DNA of 34,187 nucleotides from Eggerthellaceae bacterium (GCA_017459925.1 JAFUCC010000128.1:1-34187), one strand, 5' to 3'. Shown: positions 15,722 to 24,203, numbered from the stretch's first letter. Notes: generated by a model from the sequence alone, not told the origin. Numbers and translations are program-made.

Positions 15722-16723
15722 CTACAGCCCGAAATCGGGATCGAGCCAATCGCGTTGGGACTTGTCGCGCGGAGCCGCCAACATGGCATAGCGGGCGGCG
15801 CCGTACACGCCGGCATCGCCCAGCAACGTGGCGCAGCGGATCTCGGTCGAGGAGCACGCTTCGAAGCAGTACGAGCGGTACGCGGCCTTCAGGGCGTCCA
15901 GGTACAAATCCGCGCCCGCGGCAATGCCGCCGCCGAGCAGAATGACGTCGGGGTCGACCACGCATGCCACCTGGGCAAGCGCGAAGCCGAGCTTGTCGGC
16001 CATGACGGCAAGGGCCCGCTTGCCGCGGGGATCGCCTGAGCGCGCCGCATCGAACACGGCAAGCGCGTCGGTATCGTTCACAGGTTCATGATTGCTGAAC
16101 TGCGCGGGATCGTAGTCGCCAGACTCGCCCGCCTCGATGAAGTTCTGCACGATGCCGCGAGCCGAAGCGTAGCGCTCGACGCAACCGGCACGGCCGCACT
16201 TGCAGGGGCGCCCGCCCGGCACGACAGTCATATGGCCGACTTCGCCTGCAGCCCCGTTGCCGCCCGAAATGACCTGGCCCTCGACGATGAGACCCGAACC
16301 CAAGCCGGAACCGAGCGTCACGAGAAGGACCGAGCGGGCGTTTTCGCCGGCACCCATCCACAGTTCGCCCAAGGCAGCTGCATTTGCATCGTTCAGCACC
16401 GAAATAGAGGTTTTAGAAAGCGACTGCTCGAGGCTTTTCATGACGAGCGGCCAATCGGCTTTCACGTTAGGCGTAAGGTACGTCCCGCGGTTGACGATGC
16501 CCGGAATGGCAAGGCCCACGCCGCCGAGCTCCGACGAGTAAATGCCCATGCCGTGGACGAACTCTCCCACAGCCGCCGCAAACGCGCGGCAATCGACCTT
16601 GTCGAGCAGGTTCGAGGTCGGAAGGCTATCCCGGCCAGACAGGTTGCCGAACGCGTCGACCAAACCCAGCTTCACCGTGTTTCCACCGTAATCGATGCCG
16701 AGATACAGCTTGCCTTCGTCCAT
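15722..16723 (-). CDS. ROK-family sugar kinase, probably glucokinase
   Basis: A 333-residue ROK protein. The ATP phosphate loop is DYGGNTVK (11-18), the catalytic-Asp segment LNDANAAALGE (110-120), the His ligand lies in GEVGHM (160-165) and the zinc-binding loop is CKCGRAGC (174-181). There is no N-terminal DNA-binding helix-turn-helix, so it is a kinase rather than a repressor. ROK kinases phosphorylate glucose, N-acetylglucosamine, N-acetylmannosamine, fructose or allose; the sequence alone does not decide. The start at 16723 is chosen for AAGGG five bases upstream; a TTG-initiated extension is less likely. It lies 99 bp after rhaD. Confidence 0.92.
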   Translation of the reverse strand: MDEGKLYLGIDYGGNTVKLGLVDAFGNLSGRDSLPTSNLLDKVDCRAFAAAVGEFVHGMGIYSSELGGVGLAIPGIVNRGTYLTPNVKADWPLVMKSLEQSLSKTSISVLNDANAAALGELWMGAGENARSVLLVTLGSGLGSGLIVEGQVISGGNGAAGEVGHMTVVPGGRPCKCGRAGCVERYASARGIVQNFIEAGESGDYDPAQFSNHEPVNDTDALAVFDAARSGDPRGKRALAVMADKLGFALAQVACVVDPDVILLGGGIAAGADLYLDALKAAYRSYCFEACSSTEIRCATLLGDAGVYGAARYAMLAAPRDKSQRDWLDPDFGL

Positions 16724-16822
16724 GGTGACCCTTTCCACGCACAACCGCTAGGAACATGGTAACCGCACCATGCGTGCGCAAGCGCAACCTATCGGCGAGT
16801 TGCCGAACCAAGCGGTCGAGCC

Positions 16823-17728
16823 CTACGACAGGAACGTTTCGTTGAGGGGCAGATCGTATGCGCTGGCAGTGGCACGCAAATCGCCATCGGAAATCGCAAA
16901 CGGCAAATTGGCGTTACCGCCTTGAGCGGCCCTTGCCCTGAGGTACACGTCGGCCGCTTTGTCGATGGCGTTCACGAGCCCGAACGCCTCGTCGAAATCG
17001 CTTCCAGACGCGAACACGCCGTGCAGCTGCCACACGCACGCATCGAATTCGCGCATGACCTCGGCCGTCGCGTTTGCCAAGTCAGCCGATCCGGGGACCT
17101 TCCACGGCAACATGCCCACGCCTCCGGGAAACGCGATGACGCTCTCCGTGACGCACGACCAGAGCAAGCGCGTCAACGTGCGCGCGTCGGCAGGCAGAAG
17201 CGCCGTGAGCGCGATGAGCGCATTCGGATGCGCATGGTACAGCACGCGGGCCGCACCATCGGTCGCCTGCTTGCGCACGCCATGAGTTGCCACGTGCGCC
17301 CCGATCTCGCTCGTCGGTCGCGCGCCGTCCTTCAACCCCCATACGATGCGCCAAGCATCGCCCGACGGGCTGATTTCCACGATGCCGGAGTTCGCCACGG
17401 GGTCGTCCTTCACATTGCGGAGGAATTTTCCCGAACCCGTGACGAGCAGATGCTCGCCGGCCATTTCGGGAACGGTCACGCCCATGGCCACCCAGGAACT
17501 CGGCGCATCGTAGAAGAACGACCGGGCGGAGTTCAAGTCGGCTGGCGTCAGGCGATAGCTCGCGTTCCCGCCGTTGCGCTCATGGTATCCCAGCTCCCAA
17601 CCGTCTTGGCACATGCGGCAAAAGCCCCGCACGAACCCGAGTTGCTCTCCCGCCACCGTTGACACGGCTCCGCGTGCTGCGTTCATCCCGCGGTCGAGCG
17701 TTCCCTGGACATCGTCGAGAAAACCCAT
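16823..17728 (-). CDS. rhaD: Rhamnulose-1-phosphate aldolase with N-terminal extension
   Basis: A 301-residue class II zinc aldolase that splits L-rhamnulose-1-phosphate into DHAP and L-lactaldehyde. The match to E. coli RhaD runs nearly end to end: ERNGGN (50-55), TGSGKFLRNV (97-106), PTSE with catalytic Glu141, zinc ligands HAH (165-167) and His236 in HGVFASG. It is about 27 residues longer at the N-terminus; the extra segment (MGFLDDVQGTLDRGMNAARG) looks like an amphipathic helix. The ribosome site GGAGG is nine bases upstream and overlaps the lgt stop region, so translation is probably coupled. No rhaA, rhaB or regulator is nearby. Confidence 0.92.
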   Translation of the reverse strand: MGFLDDVQGTLDRGMNAARGAVSTVAGEQLGFVRGFCRMCQDGWELGYHERNGGNASYRLTPADLNSARSFFYDAPSSWVAMGVTVPEMAGEHLLVTGSGKFLRNVKDDPVANSGIVEISPSGDAWRIVWGLKDGARPTSEIGAHVATHGVRKQATDGAARVLYHAHPNALIALTALLPADARTLTRLLWSCVTESVIAFPGGVGMLPWKVPGSADLANATAEVMREFDACVWQLHGVFASGSDFDEAFGLVNAIDKAADVYLRARAAQGGNANLPFAISDGDLRATASAYDLPLNETFLS

Positions 17729-17741
17729 GGCTTGAAGCCTC

Positions 17742-18566
17742 CTAACGCGTTTCGGGCAAGCCCTGTTGCGGCAGCTTTCGCTTGCACGCGTATATGAAAA
17801 CGATGATGCCGATGATGATGAGCGGCACCGATAGCACCTGGCCCATGGTCAGCCAATCGCCGTAGAGGTAGCCGATCTGCGCATCGGGCTGGCGAACGAA
17901 CTCGACCAGGAAGCGGAAGCAGCCGTACAGCGCGAGGAACACGCCGAGGAACGTGCCGCGCGGGCGCGGCGGCAGCTTGCGCGAAAGCGCGAACAGGATG
18001 ACGAACAGCAGCACGCCTTCGAGCAGCGCTTCGTATAGCTGCGACGGGTGGCGCGGCAGCATTCCGGCCGTGCCGCCGAACACGACGCCCCACGGCAAGT
18101 CGGTGAAATCGCCCCAGAGCTCACCGTTGATGAAGTTTGCGCACCTGCCCAAGAACAAGCCTATCGGCGCGACGATGCAACCCATGTCGGCGAGCGTGAG
18201 ATACGGGATATGCGTGAGCTTCGCCGCAACGATGCCCGAAAGCAACGCACCGATGAGCCCGCCGTGGAAGCTCATGCCTCCCTGGTTGAACGCCAGGATT
18301 TCCAACGGGTGCGCATAGTAGTAGCCGTTGCCGTAAAACAGGCAATAGCCCAACCGCGCCCCGAGGATAATGCCGACGATGACGCAGCATATGATGGTGA
18401 GCAGCGCATCGCTGTCGAACCGGAGCTTCCAGCGCTTGGCCAGCCGCCACATGAGCAAGCCGGCGAACAGAAAGCCCAGCACATACGCAATGCCGTACCA
18501 GCGCACGGCAAAAGGCCCGATGGAAAACGCCACCGGATCGATGTTTTGGTAAATGTCGTTGAGCAT
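17742..18566 (-). CDS. lgt: Prolipoprotein diacylglyceryl transferase
   Basis: A 274-residue integral membrane enzyme that transfers diacylglycerol from phosphatidylglycerol to the lipobox Cys of prolipoproteins. About seven hydrophobic helices are visible. The active-site segment FHGGLIGALLSG and the Lgt signature GRCANFINGELWG are intact. It starts MLNDIYQNIDPVAFSIGPFAVRWYG, as Lgt proteins do. The start at 18566 is one base after the stop of the zinc-ribbon gene (TAGCATG), so it is read by coupling. A longer in-frame ORF upstream overlaps the neighbour and is rejected. Confidence 0.96.
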   Translation of the reverse strand: MLNDIYQNIDPVAFSIGPFAVRWYGIAYVLGFLFAGLLMWRLAKRWKLRFDSDALLTIICCVIVGIILGARLGYCLFYGNGYYYAHPLEILAFNQGGMSFHGGLIGALLSGIVAAKLTHIPYLTLADMGCIVAPIGLFLGRCANFINGELWGDFTDLPWGVVFGGTAGMLPRHPSQLYEALLEGVLLFVILFALSRKLPPRPRGTFLGVFLALYGCFRFLVEFVRQPDAQIGYLYGDWLTMGQVLSVPLIIIGIIVFIYACKRKLPQQGLPETR

Positions 18567-18567
18567 G

Positions 18568-18786
18568 CTAGCGCTCTCGTCCCATGCCGGCGCCCACCTC
18601 GATGGCCGCGAACTGCACGTCTTCGCGCATGTCGAGCGGAATTGTGCGAAGGCTGGACACCCGCGTGCCGCATGCGCAGCGCACGGTGAACAGCGCATGG
18701 TCGGACGTGACCACGATCATCGATTCGTAATCATGGACGTCGAGGACGTCTGACCCGCAGTTCGGGCATCTCATGGGAGCGCTCAT
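18568..18786 (-). CDS. Small zinc-ribbon protein
   Basis: A 72-residue protein with CPNC (7-10) and CAC (37-39), a likely treble-clef or zinc-ribbon site, around a hydrophobic strand region. Function unknown. The start ATG lies 8 bases after the NifU-like stop; the nearest ribosome site, GAGGAG, is 11 bases away inside the end of the upstream gene. It sits between the NifU-like gene and lgt with 8- and 1-base gaps, so it is clearly part of that operon. Confidence 0.75.
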   Translation of the reverse strand: MSAPMRCPNCGSDVLDVHDYESMIVVTSDHALFTVRCACGTRVSSLRTIPLDMREDVQFAAIEVGAGMGRER

Positions 18787-18794
18787 GGCGCTGG

Positions 18795-19040
18795 TTACTC
18801 CTCGGCCGCTTCCTCGGCGGGGACAACGCGCGTAACGCCGGGCACGCGCTCCTTCAAGATGCGCTCGATGCCGTTGGCAAGCGTCAGCTCGGACAGCGGG
18901 CAGCCCTTGCACGCACCCGTCAGCTCGACCGAAACCGTGCCGTCATCGGCCACGTCGACGAGCGTGACATCGCCGCCGTCGGCCATAAGGCTGGGGCGAA
19001 TGAGGTCGAGTACCGCCGCCACATCCATCTTGTCTACCAT
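18795..19040 (-). CDS. NifU-like (Nfu) Fe-S scaffold protein
   Basis: An 81-residue stand-alone NifU C-terminal domain. It carries the Fe-S cluster-binding CxxC as ACKGCPLS (Cys44, Cys47), preceded by RPSLMADGGDVTLVDV, the family hallmark. Such proteins hold and pass 4Fe-4S clusters to client enzymes; the anaerobic lifestyle and NrdG in this window imply many clients. AGGAG lies five bases upstream of the ATG. It leads the small operon with the zinc-ribbon protein, lgt and rhaD. Confidence 0.93.
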   Translation of the reverse strand: MVDKMDVAAVLDLIRPSLMADGGDVTLVDVADDGTVSVELTGACKGCPLSELTLANGIERILKERVPGVTRVVPAEEAAEE

Positions 19041-19143
19041 TGCAACTCCTCACGTCGTGTTTTCTATCACGATGATTCTAGCAGAAAGTATGCTAGGCAA
19101 CCTTACCAACGGGCAACGTCCGTACAGTGGAGAGCGGCGTGCG

Positions 19144-19318
19144 CGCTTGTCCTCGCAAACGCAGCAGGCAGTTGAACGTTATCCCAGGGAAGATTGAACG
19201 CTCACCCCAGGGGTGATGTTCAAATTGAAGGAACACTTCTGCATAAAGGTGGAGTTTCAGCAAATTTGAACATCACCCCTGGGGTGAGCGTTCAATCTTC
19301 CCTGGGATAACGTTCAAC
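19144..19318. repeat. Family A REPIN-like element, 56-bp inverted repeat
   Basis: Arms 19171-19226 and 19263-19318 are perfect inverted copies over 56 bp with a 36-bp spacer. Each arm joins a TTGAACGTTATCCCAGGG unit to a TTGAACGCTCACCCC unit. The left flank 19144-19170 is shared with 10814-10841. The right arm reaches the stop codon of the LCP gene by one base. It fills most of the 277-bp gap before the NifU-like gene. Confidence 0.93.
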
Positions 19319-20799
19319 TACGAGAAGGGTTTGTAGTCGGAGCCGATGATGACCAAGATGTCGGAATCGAACTTGTAGTAGATGTCACCCGAAATGGCGC
19401 GGCCGATTCCAAGGCAGTTGATGACGGCTTTCGCACGCGAAGGACCCTCGGAGCCCTTGTACACGACGAGCGTCTCGTTGTACACCTGCTGCTCGGCGTT
19501 TCCCGCCCCCACGACGTTGAAGCCGGCGGCTTTCAGCGAATCGGCGGTCACGCCCGCTGCGCCGACGATATCGGTTCCGTTTTGGACTTCGACCGTGAAG
19601 CTCGCCGGATCGGCGGGCTGCACCTCGGAAGAGCTCGTGACGTCGGGGACTTCCCCGCTCTCGAGCGACGCGATGATGGCGGCCATGTCGTCAGACGAGC
19701 CGATGTAGAGTGCGTCGAACGTATCGACCACGCCGGTGACCTCTGTCAGGTAACCCGGCAGAACCGTGCAGGGAATGCCGCTTGCCGACATGTCGCGCAA
19801 CCATTCCTGAAGCGCTTCGATGTCGCCGAGCGACAGATCCGTCTGGAAGTACGAATCGATGGACTCGAGGCGCCTCGCGAAATTCCCATCCGCGGCGAAC
19901 AGCTTCTCGAACAGCAGGGCGGCAAACGATATCTGATGATCGAGCTGATCCGGCACGCCCATTTTCAGGTTAGTCGCGCGCAAATACGTAAGCGCCGACG
20001 CGCCGTTGAGCGTGTACGTTCCGACGGGCAGGTAAACATCGCCGGCGTGAGGGTCGTCGATGACCTGGTCGATGTCGACATCAATGCCGCCGAGTTCGTC
20101 GATGATCCCTTCCAAGCCGCCCTCGTCGACCTTCACGAAATGCGAGATGTCGACTTTCGCGAAGTTGGAAACGGCCGTGATGAGCGCAGCGTCCCCGGAA
20201 GCCGCCAAGTCGGCCACGCGCCGCGCACCGCTGTCGGTGATCACCTGGAGTCCTGGCGGAATGCTCACGAGCGCGAACGTCTTGGCTTGGCGGTCGACGC
20301 GCGCAAGCAGCAACACGTCGGGGCCGGTCTGCTCGAGCGGCTTTGCGACGGCGCCGAGCTCTACGGCGATAAGCGCGTAATACGGCTCGTCCGAACGCAC
20401 CGACACGAGGGCGTTCGAAGCATCGGAATCGCGCAATGCCAGCTCAGAACCGACGGACCCTCGAAACGCGAGGAACCCGACGCCCACAGCCAGCGCGATG
20501 ACCACGACGACCACGGCAATGGCGATGCCGATCCTGCGCGAGCGCGTGCGTTGGCGCATGGCGTCGACATAGTCTCGCTGATGGGAGCGCGGTCGACCCG
20601 ACGCCTGCACGACGCCGATCGAACCGGTTTGGCTGGGAGAGGTGCGCCTCGAGGAACGCGAAGCAGGCTGCGCCTGTGAGGACGTCCTACGCGAGGAGCC
20701 CGAGCTTCGCTGAACATGCGAGCCGATGGTGGCATCGCGCATGTCGCGCGACACGCGCCTCGACTGCCTCGTTGACGGTACCCTGCGACGTGCGGCCAT
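19318..20799 (-). CDS. LytR-CpsA-Psr (LCP) protein with degenerate active site and LytR_C domain
   Basis: A 493-residue type II membrane protein: a basic Arg/Ser-rich cytoplasmic tail (1-88), one membrane helix (about 89-111), an extracellular LCP-like domain (about 135-330) and a LytR_C domain (about 395-490, starting FTVEVQNGTDIVGAAG). LCP enzymes attach teichoic acids, capsule or arabinogalactan to peptidoglycan. Key charged residues look lost: SIPRDT reads SIPPGL (179-184), and the Arg-rich YxRxR...DxxRxxRQ segment reads YLRATNLKMGVPDQLDHQ (272-289). It may bind lipid or glycan without transferase activity. It starts three bases after the murA stop, so it is co-translated with murA. Confidence 0.83.
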   Translation of the reverse strand: MAARRRVPSTRQSRRVSRDMRDATIGSHVQRSSGSSRRTSSQAQPASRSSRRTSPSQTGSIGVVQASGRPRSHQRDYVDAMRQRTRSRRIGIAIAVVVVVIALAVGVGFLAFRGSVGSELALRDSDASNALVSVRSDEPYYALIAVELGAVAKPLEQTGPDVLLLARVDRQAKTFALVSIPPGLQVITDSGARRVADLAASGDAALITAVSNFAKVDISHFVKVDEGGLEGIIDELGGIDVDIDQVIDDPHAGDVYLPVGTYTLNGASALTYLRATNLKMGVPDQLDHQISFAALLFEKLFAADGNFARRLESIDSYFQTDLSLGDIEALQEWLRDMSASGIPCTVLPGYLTEVTGVVDTFDALYIGSSDDMAAIIASLESGEVPDVTSSSEVQPADPASFTVEVQNGTDIVGAAGVTADSLKAAGFNVVGAGNAEQQVYNETLVVYKGSEGPSRAKAVINCLGIGRAISGDIYYKFDSDILVIIGSDYKPFS

Positions 20800-20802
20800 G
20801 GC

Positions 20803-22122
20803 TTATCGGTCCGCCTCCACGAACACGGTCGCCCGGTGATTGTGGTACGGAAGCTCGCGCGACACATCGGCGCCGAGCGCCTTAAGCTTTCCGACATAAT
20901 CCTCGTAACCGCGGTCGATGTGGTTGATCTTGTGAACGCGGGTCTCGCCTTCGGCCACGATGCCCGCAAGCACCAAGGCGGCGCCGGCGCGCAAGTCAGT
21001 CGAGGAAACGGGCGCGCCCTGCAATGAACGCCCGCCGCGCACGAGCGAGTGGTGGTCTTCGATTTCGATATCGGCGCCCATGCGGGCAAGCTCTGCAGCG
21101 AACATGAAACGGTTCTCGAACACGTTCTCCGTGATGACCGACGTGCCCTCGGCGCAGGCGGCGAGCAGCATGAACTGCGCCTGCAGGTCGGTCGGAAAAC
21201 CCGGATGCGGCAACGTTTGTATCTCGACGGGGCGCAGCGGCTCGGTTCGGGCGACAGTGACGAAATCAGCGCCCTCTTCCACCGTGCAGCCCATCTCGCG
21301 GAACTTCGCGATTGCCATGCGCAAGAACGATGGGTTTATGCCGCGCACCGTGACCGGGCCGCCCGTGAGGGCGCCGCCGACGAGGAACGTGCCGGCTTCG
21401 ATGCGGTCGCCGATCGTGGCATGGTCGCACGGCTTCAGCGACTCGAGCGGCACGCCTTCCACGCGGATGATCGAAGAGCCGGCATCGCGCACCTTCGCGC
21501 CCATTTCGTTGAGCATGTTCGCCAAATCGACGATTTCGGGCTCGCGCGCGGCATTCCCGATGATGGTCTCGCCCTCTGCGACGACGGCGGCCATGAGCAT
21601 GTTCTCCGTTGCGCCGACGCTCGGGAAGTCGAGCGCAACCGACGCGCCGTGCAGGCCGTTCTCGGCTGCGGCCTTCAGGTAACCGTGGTCGATTTCGAAC
21701 GACACGCCGAGCGCCTCGAGGCCGCGCAAGTGCATGTCGATCTTGCGGGCGCCGATCTGGCAACCGCCCGGCATGGCCACGCGCGCCCTTCCGAACCGCG
21801 CGATGAGCGGGCCGAGCACTGCGATGCTGGCGCGCATCTTCGACACGAGCTCGTAGGGCGTCTCGAACGAGTCGACAGCCGACGTGTCGATGAGGAGCAC
21901 GTGCTCGTCGGCTTCGTCGCGAGCCACCGTTGCTCCCAGGCACTCGAGCACTTCGGACATGACGTCGATATCGGAAATGAGCGGCACGTTGCGCACGATG
22001 GTTTCACCCTGCGCCAAAATGGAAGCCGCCATGAGCTTGAGCGCGGAATTCTTCGCGCCGGAAATATGCACGTCGCCGGCAAGCGTTCCGTTGCCGTGCA
22101 CGACGATTATTTCATGAGCCAT
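20803..22122 (-). CDS. murA: UDP-N-acetylglucosamine 1-carboxyvinyltransferase
   Basis: A 439-residue enzyme that transfers enolpyruvate from PEP to UDP-GlcNAc, the first committed step of peptidoglycan synthesis and the target of fosfomycin. SGAKNSALKL (21-30) holds the catalytic Lys, and the loop PGGCQIGAR (118-126) holds Cys121, equal to E. coli Cys115, so fosfomycin sensitivity is expected. The C-terminal DRGYEDYVGKLKALGA is typical. The start at 22122 has AAGGTG six bases upstream; the ORF extends upstream in frame but into another gene. It is followed by the LCP protein in one operon. Confidence 0.97.
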   Translation of the reverse strand: MAHEIIVVHGNGTLAGDVHISGAKNSALKLMAASILAQGETIVRNVPLISDIDVMSEVLECLGATVARDEADEHVLLIDTSAVDSFETPYELVSKMRASIAVLGPLIARFGRARVAMPGGCQIGARKIDMHLRGLEALGVSFEIDHGYLKAAAENGLHGASVALDFPSVGATENMLMAAVVAEGETIIGNAAREPEIVDLANMLNEMGAKVRDAGSSIIRVEGVPLESLKPCDHATIGDRIEAGTFLVGGALTGGPVTVRGINPSFLRMAIAKFREMGCTVEEGADFVTVARTEPLRPVEIQTLPHPGFPTDLQAQFMLLAACAEGTSVITENVFENRFMFAAELARMGADIEIEDHHSLVRGGRSLQGAPVSSTDLRAGAALVLAGIVAEGETRVHKINHIDRGYEDYVGKLKALGADVSRELPYHNHRATVFVEADR

Positions 22123-22162
22123 GCGATTCACCTTGCGTTGTTTCGTGGCATGATTTTCGAGT

Positions 22163-22176
22163 TGTATAAGTATACA
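22163..22176 (-). promoter_or_regulatory. Palindrome and candidate -10 of murA
   Basis: TGTATA-AG-TATACA is a perfect inverted repeat; read on the minus strand it holds TATACT (22169-22174) about 47 bases before the murA start. No convincing -35 is visible in the GC-rich flank. It could be a promoter, an operator or both. Confidence 0.3.
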
Positions 22177-22244
22177 GGGCGCGCACCCGCAAACCTCGCG
22201 CGGATGCGCACCCTGCACGAATGAAACAACTACTGAGCCCCGGC

Positions 22245-23078
22245 TTACATATCCTGAACGATGCGCGTGACCAGGCGGCAGAAATCGGGCTCGCGGCGTT
22301 TCGCGACCTCGAACACCTCTTCGTCGGAAGGCGATGCCCCCTCGATGCCGCACGCCATGTTCGAGCACAACGACATGCCGAGCACGCGCATGCCCACGTG
22401 GCGAGCCGCGATGACCTCCTCGCACACGCTCATGGCCACCGTGTCGGCGCCCCATGACTTGAACGCGCGGATTTCCGCCGGCGTTTCGAAGCTCGGGCCG
22501 AGGAGCCCCAGGTACACGCCTTCATGCACGGGAACGTCCAGTTCGTCGGCCGCGTTTTGCGCTAGGGCGCGCAACTCGGGATCGTACGCGTCCTTCATCG
22601 AGAAGAAGCGGAACGCGATGCCGTTGGGTTCGGTGCCCACGACGGGGTTCCGCCCGGTGAAGTTGATGTGATCGCTCATGATGCAGAAATCGCCCACGGC
22701 GTAGGTTTCGTTGATGGCGCCCGCCGCATTCGTGGTTATGAGCGTGGGAATTCCGATTTCATGCATGACCCACACGGGGAATGCGACTTCCTGCGGCGTA
22801 TTGCCTTCGTAGCCATGCAGGCGGCCTTGCATTACGAGCACGCACTTCCCGCCGAGCGTGCCGCACACGAAACGGCCTACATGCCCTGTGGCGGTTGACG
22901 TCTTCATGTGAGGGATCTCAGCGAACGGGACGAACACGGCGTCTTCAACCTGCTCGGCCAGCGGACCCAAGCCAGAACCCAAGATGATGCCGACCTCGGG
23001 CACGCGCCCCTCGAGCTTCACCTTCAGGTGGTACGCAGCCTCGCGAATGTTCTCCTTCAAGACGTTCTCTTCAGACAT
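22245..23078 (-). CDS. punA: Purine nucleoside phosphorylase (trimeric class)
   Basis: A 277-residue enzyme that splits inosine, guanosine and their deoxy forms with phosphate, for purine salvage. GSGLGPL (34-40) is the phosphate loop, GRLHGYEG (109 region) and TNAAGAIN bind substrate, and GPSFETPAEIRAF carries the purine-stacking Phe and binding Glu. Near the C-terminus MSVCEEVIAARH and SLCSNMACG replace the usual MSTVPEV and SLITNMAAG, keeping the base-binding Asn. The start at 23078 has AAAGGAAG seven bases upstream. A family B repeat lies in its leader. Confidence 0.93.
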   Translation of the reverse strand: MSEENVLKENIREAAYHLKVKLEGRVPEVGIILGSGLGPLAEQVEDAVFVPFAEIPHMKTSTATGHVGRFVCGTLGGKCVLVMQGRLHGYEGNTPQEVAFPVWVMHEIGIPTLITTNAAGAINETYAVGDFCIMSDHINFTGRNPVVGTEPNGIAFRFFSMKDAYDPELRALAQNAADELDVPVHEGVYLGLLGPSFETPAEIRAFKSWGADTVAMSVCEEVIAARHVGMRVLGMSLCSNMACGIEGASPSDEEVFEVAKRREPDFCRLVTRIVQDM

Positions 23079-23094
23079 GACTGTGCTTCCTTTC

Positions 23095-23126
23095 TGGGAC
23101 AATATCCCCTGCCCCCATTGTCCCAC
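23095..23126. repeat. Family B repeat, single unit
   Basis: GGGACAATATCCCC then TGCCCCCATTGTCCCA; arms GGGACAAT/ATTGTCCC pair over 8 bp. It lies 17 bases upstream of the punA start. Confidence 0.88.
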
Positions 23127-23136
23127 TTCAACATGT

Positions 23137-23697
23137 TTAAAGTGCAAAAGTCGTGCGAGTCACCGTTGGCAGCACCGGAGCATAATCGGTTCCCTCAGCC
23201 CAGTCTGCGGCGCATTTCTCGACGGTGTAAGGCACCTCGGACACGTCACCCTCGCGATACTGCATGACGTAATTAAACCAAATGTCGCGCGAGAACGTGT
23301 ACGCGCATGACTTCGTGCGGATAACGAGGGCGACGTCCACGCTGCCGTCCGGCTCGCCATCCATCTCGATGCGGTCGTTCACGATCTCGACACCCGTGAT
23401 GCGCTCGCCGACAAGGTATTCGGCTATGGATTTCCTTTCGGGGAAAAAGGCGCTGCCCAGCTCCGCCTCGCTGCACGTGAGGCATGTCGGCCAGTCGTAA
23501 GGATCGAGCTCCTTCCAGCCAGGGACCTCCTTGAACCAGCACTCCAGGTCAACGGCGAAGCTGCCCAGATTGATGCGCAGCGGGCTGGCGATGTAGCCCC
23601 ATTCTTCTATGAGCCGGCACTCGAACGACTTGAACGTCTTTCCCTTCATCTTCGCCAGGAGCTCGCGCATCTCCGGCTCGAACGTCATGTCAACCAT
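23137..23697 (-). CDS. Hypothetical protein, second gene of an accessory pair
   Basis: A 186-residue soluble protein, acidic and rich in aromatic residues (for example FKSFECRLIEEWGY near residue 23 and RDIWFNYVMQYREG near 143). No signal peptide, membrane helix or motif that I recognise. The start ATG is preceded by GAGGAG five bases upstream, and the stop codon of the upstream gene (TGA) lies between ribosome site and start, so translation is coupled. Its AT content is a little higher than that of neighbours, and the pair sits between family B repeats beside a RAYT gene. Order and coupling recall toxin then immunity pairs, but this is only an analogy; I assign no function. Confidence 0.7.
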   Translation of the reverse strand: MVDMTFEPEMRELLAKMKGKTFKSFECRLIEEWGYIASPLRINLGSFAVDLECWFKEVPGWKELDPYDWPTCLTCSEAELGSAFFPERKSIAEYLVGERITGVEIVNDRIEMDGEPDGSVDVALVIRTKSCAYTFSRDIWFNYVMQYREGDVSEVPYTVEKCAADWAEGTDYAPVLPTVTRTTFAL

Positions 23698-23699
23698 GG

Positions 23700-24172
23700 T
23701 CACTCCTCAAGGAAATGGATTTTTTGATCCTGCAGTTTGTCGGTTGTCGAATACGATATCTGCACTGCGGGGCTTCCCGGCGTACTGGTGAAGCTCCTGT
23801 GGGTAACGGTAGTCCCGCCTTGTAGCCAGCGCATCGTCATGCCCTCCGGAACTCCATCCAGGTCGTTCTCGGCGCCTCTGCTCAAACGTTCGAACAATTC
23901 GAGCGAATCAGCTGCGGGATCTGACGAGCGGATAAGCCTCGCACCTTTCTGGCCCCTCTCGCCAAACAATCCGACGTCGTTTATCTTGAACAGCTCATTC
24001 GCGAATTCGGCGTTCTGATCGAGATCCTTGTCTGACACAATTCCCTTCTCGAGAGCCTTGAAATAGGCGGAAGAAGGCCCTTTCCTCCGAGCCGCCGCAG
24101 CGAGCTCGCGCAGCCGTCGTCGATGCCGGCAAGTGCCTCGTCGCGCTTCTTCGCCTTCTTCCGAGCTGCCAT
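23700..24172 (-). pseudogene. Hypothetical protein gene with an apparent single-base frameshift
   Basis: The likely start is ATG at 24172, with AAGGAGG four to five bases upstream; it gives MAARKKAKKRDEALAGIDD and then runs into a poor-quality frame. The coherent remainder, from LRELAAAARRKGPSS to the stop at 23700, is in another frame, whose own upstream extension has no ribosome site. Adding one C near 24118-24124 would join them as AGIDDRLRELAAAARRKG, so a one-base deletion (or sequencing error) is likely. The C-terminal half includes a long hydrophilic stretch and ends in DQKIHFLEE. No family is recognised. Its stop overlaps the ribosome site region of the next gene. If intact it would be about 157 residues. 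Confidence 0.65.
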
Positions 24173-24203
24173 GAGCCCTCCTTTTCCAAGTTTCCCATAT
24201 GGT

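Noticed and set aside
24100..24140. Programmed ribosomal frameshift at this place
   Set aside because: No slippery heptamer or downstream structure is evident; a one-base deletion or sequencing error is simpler.
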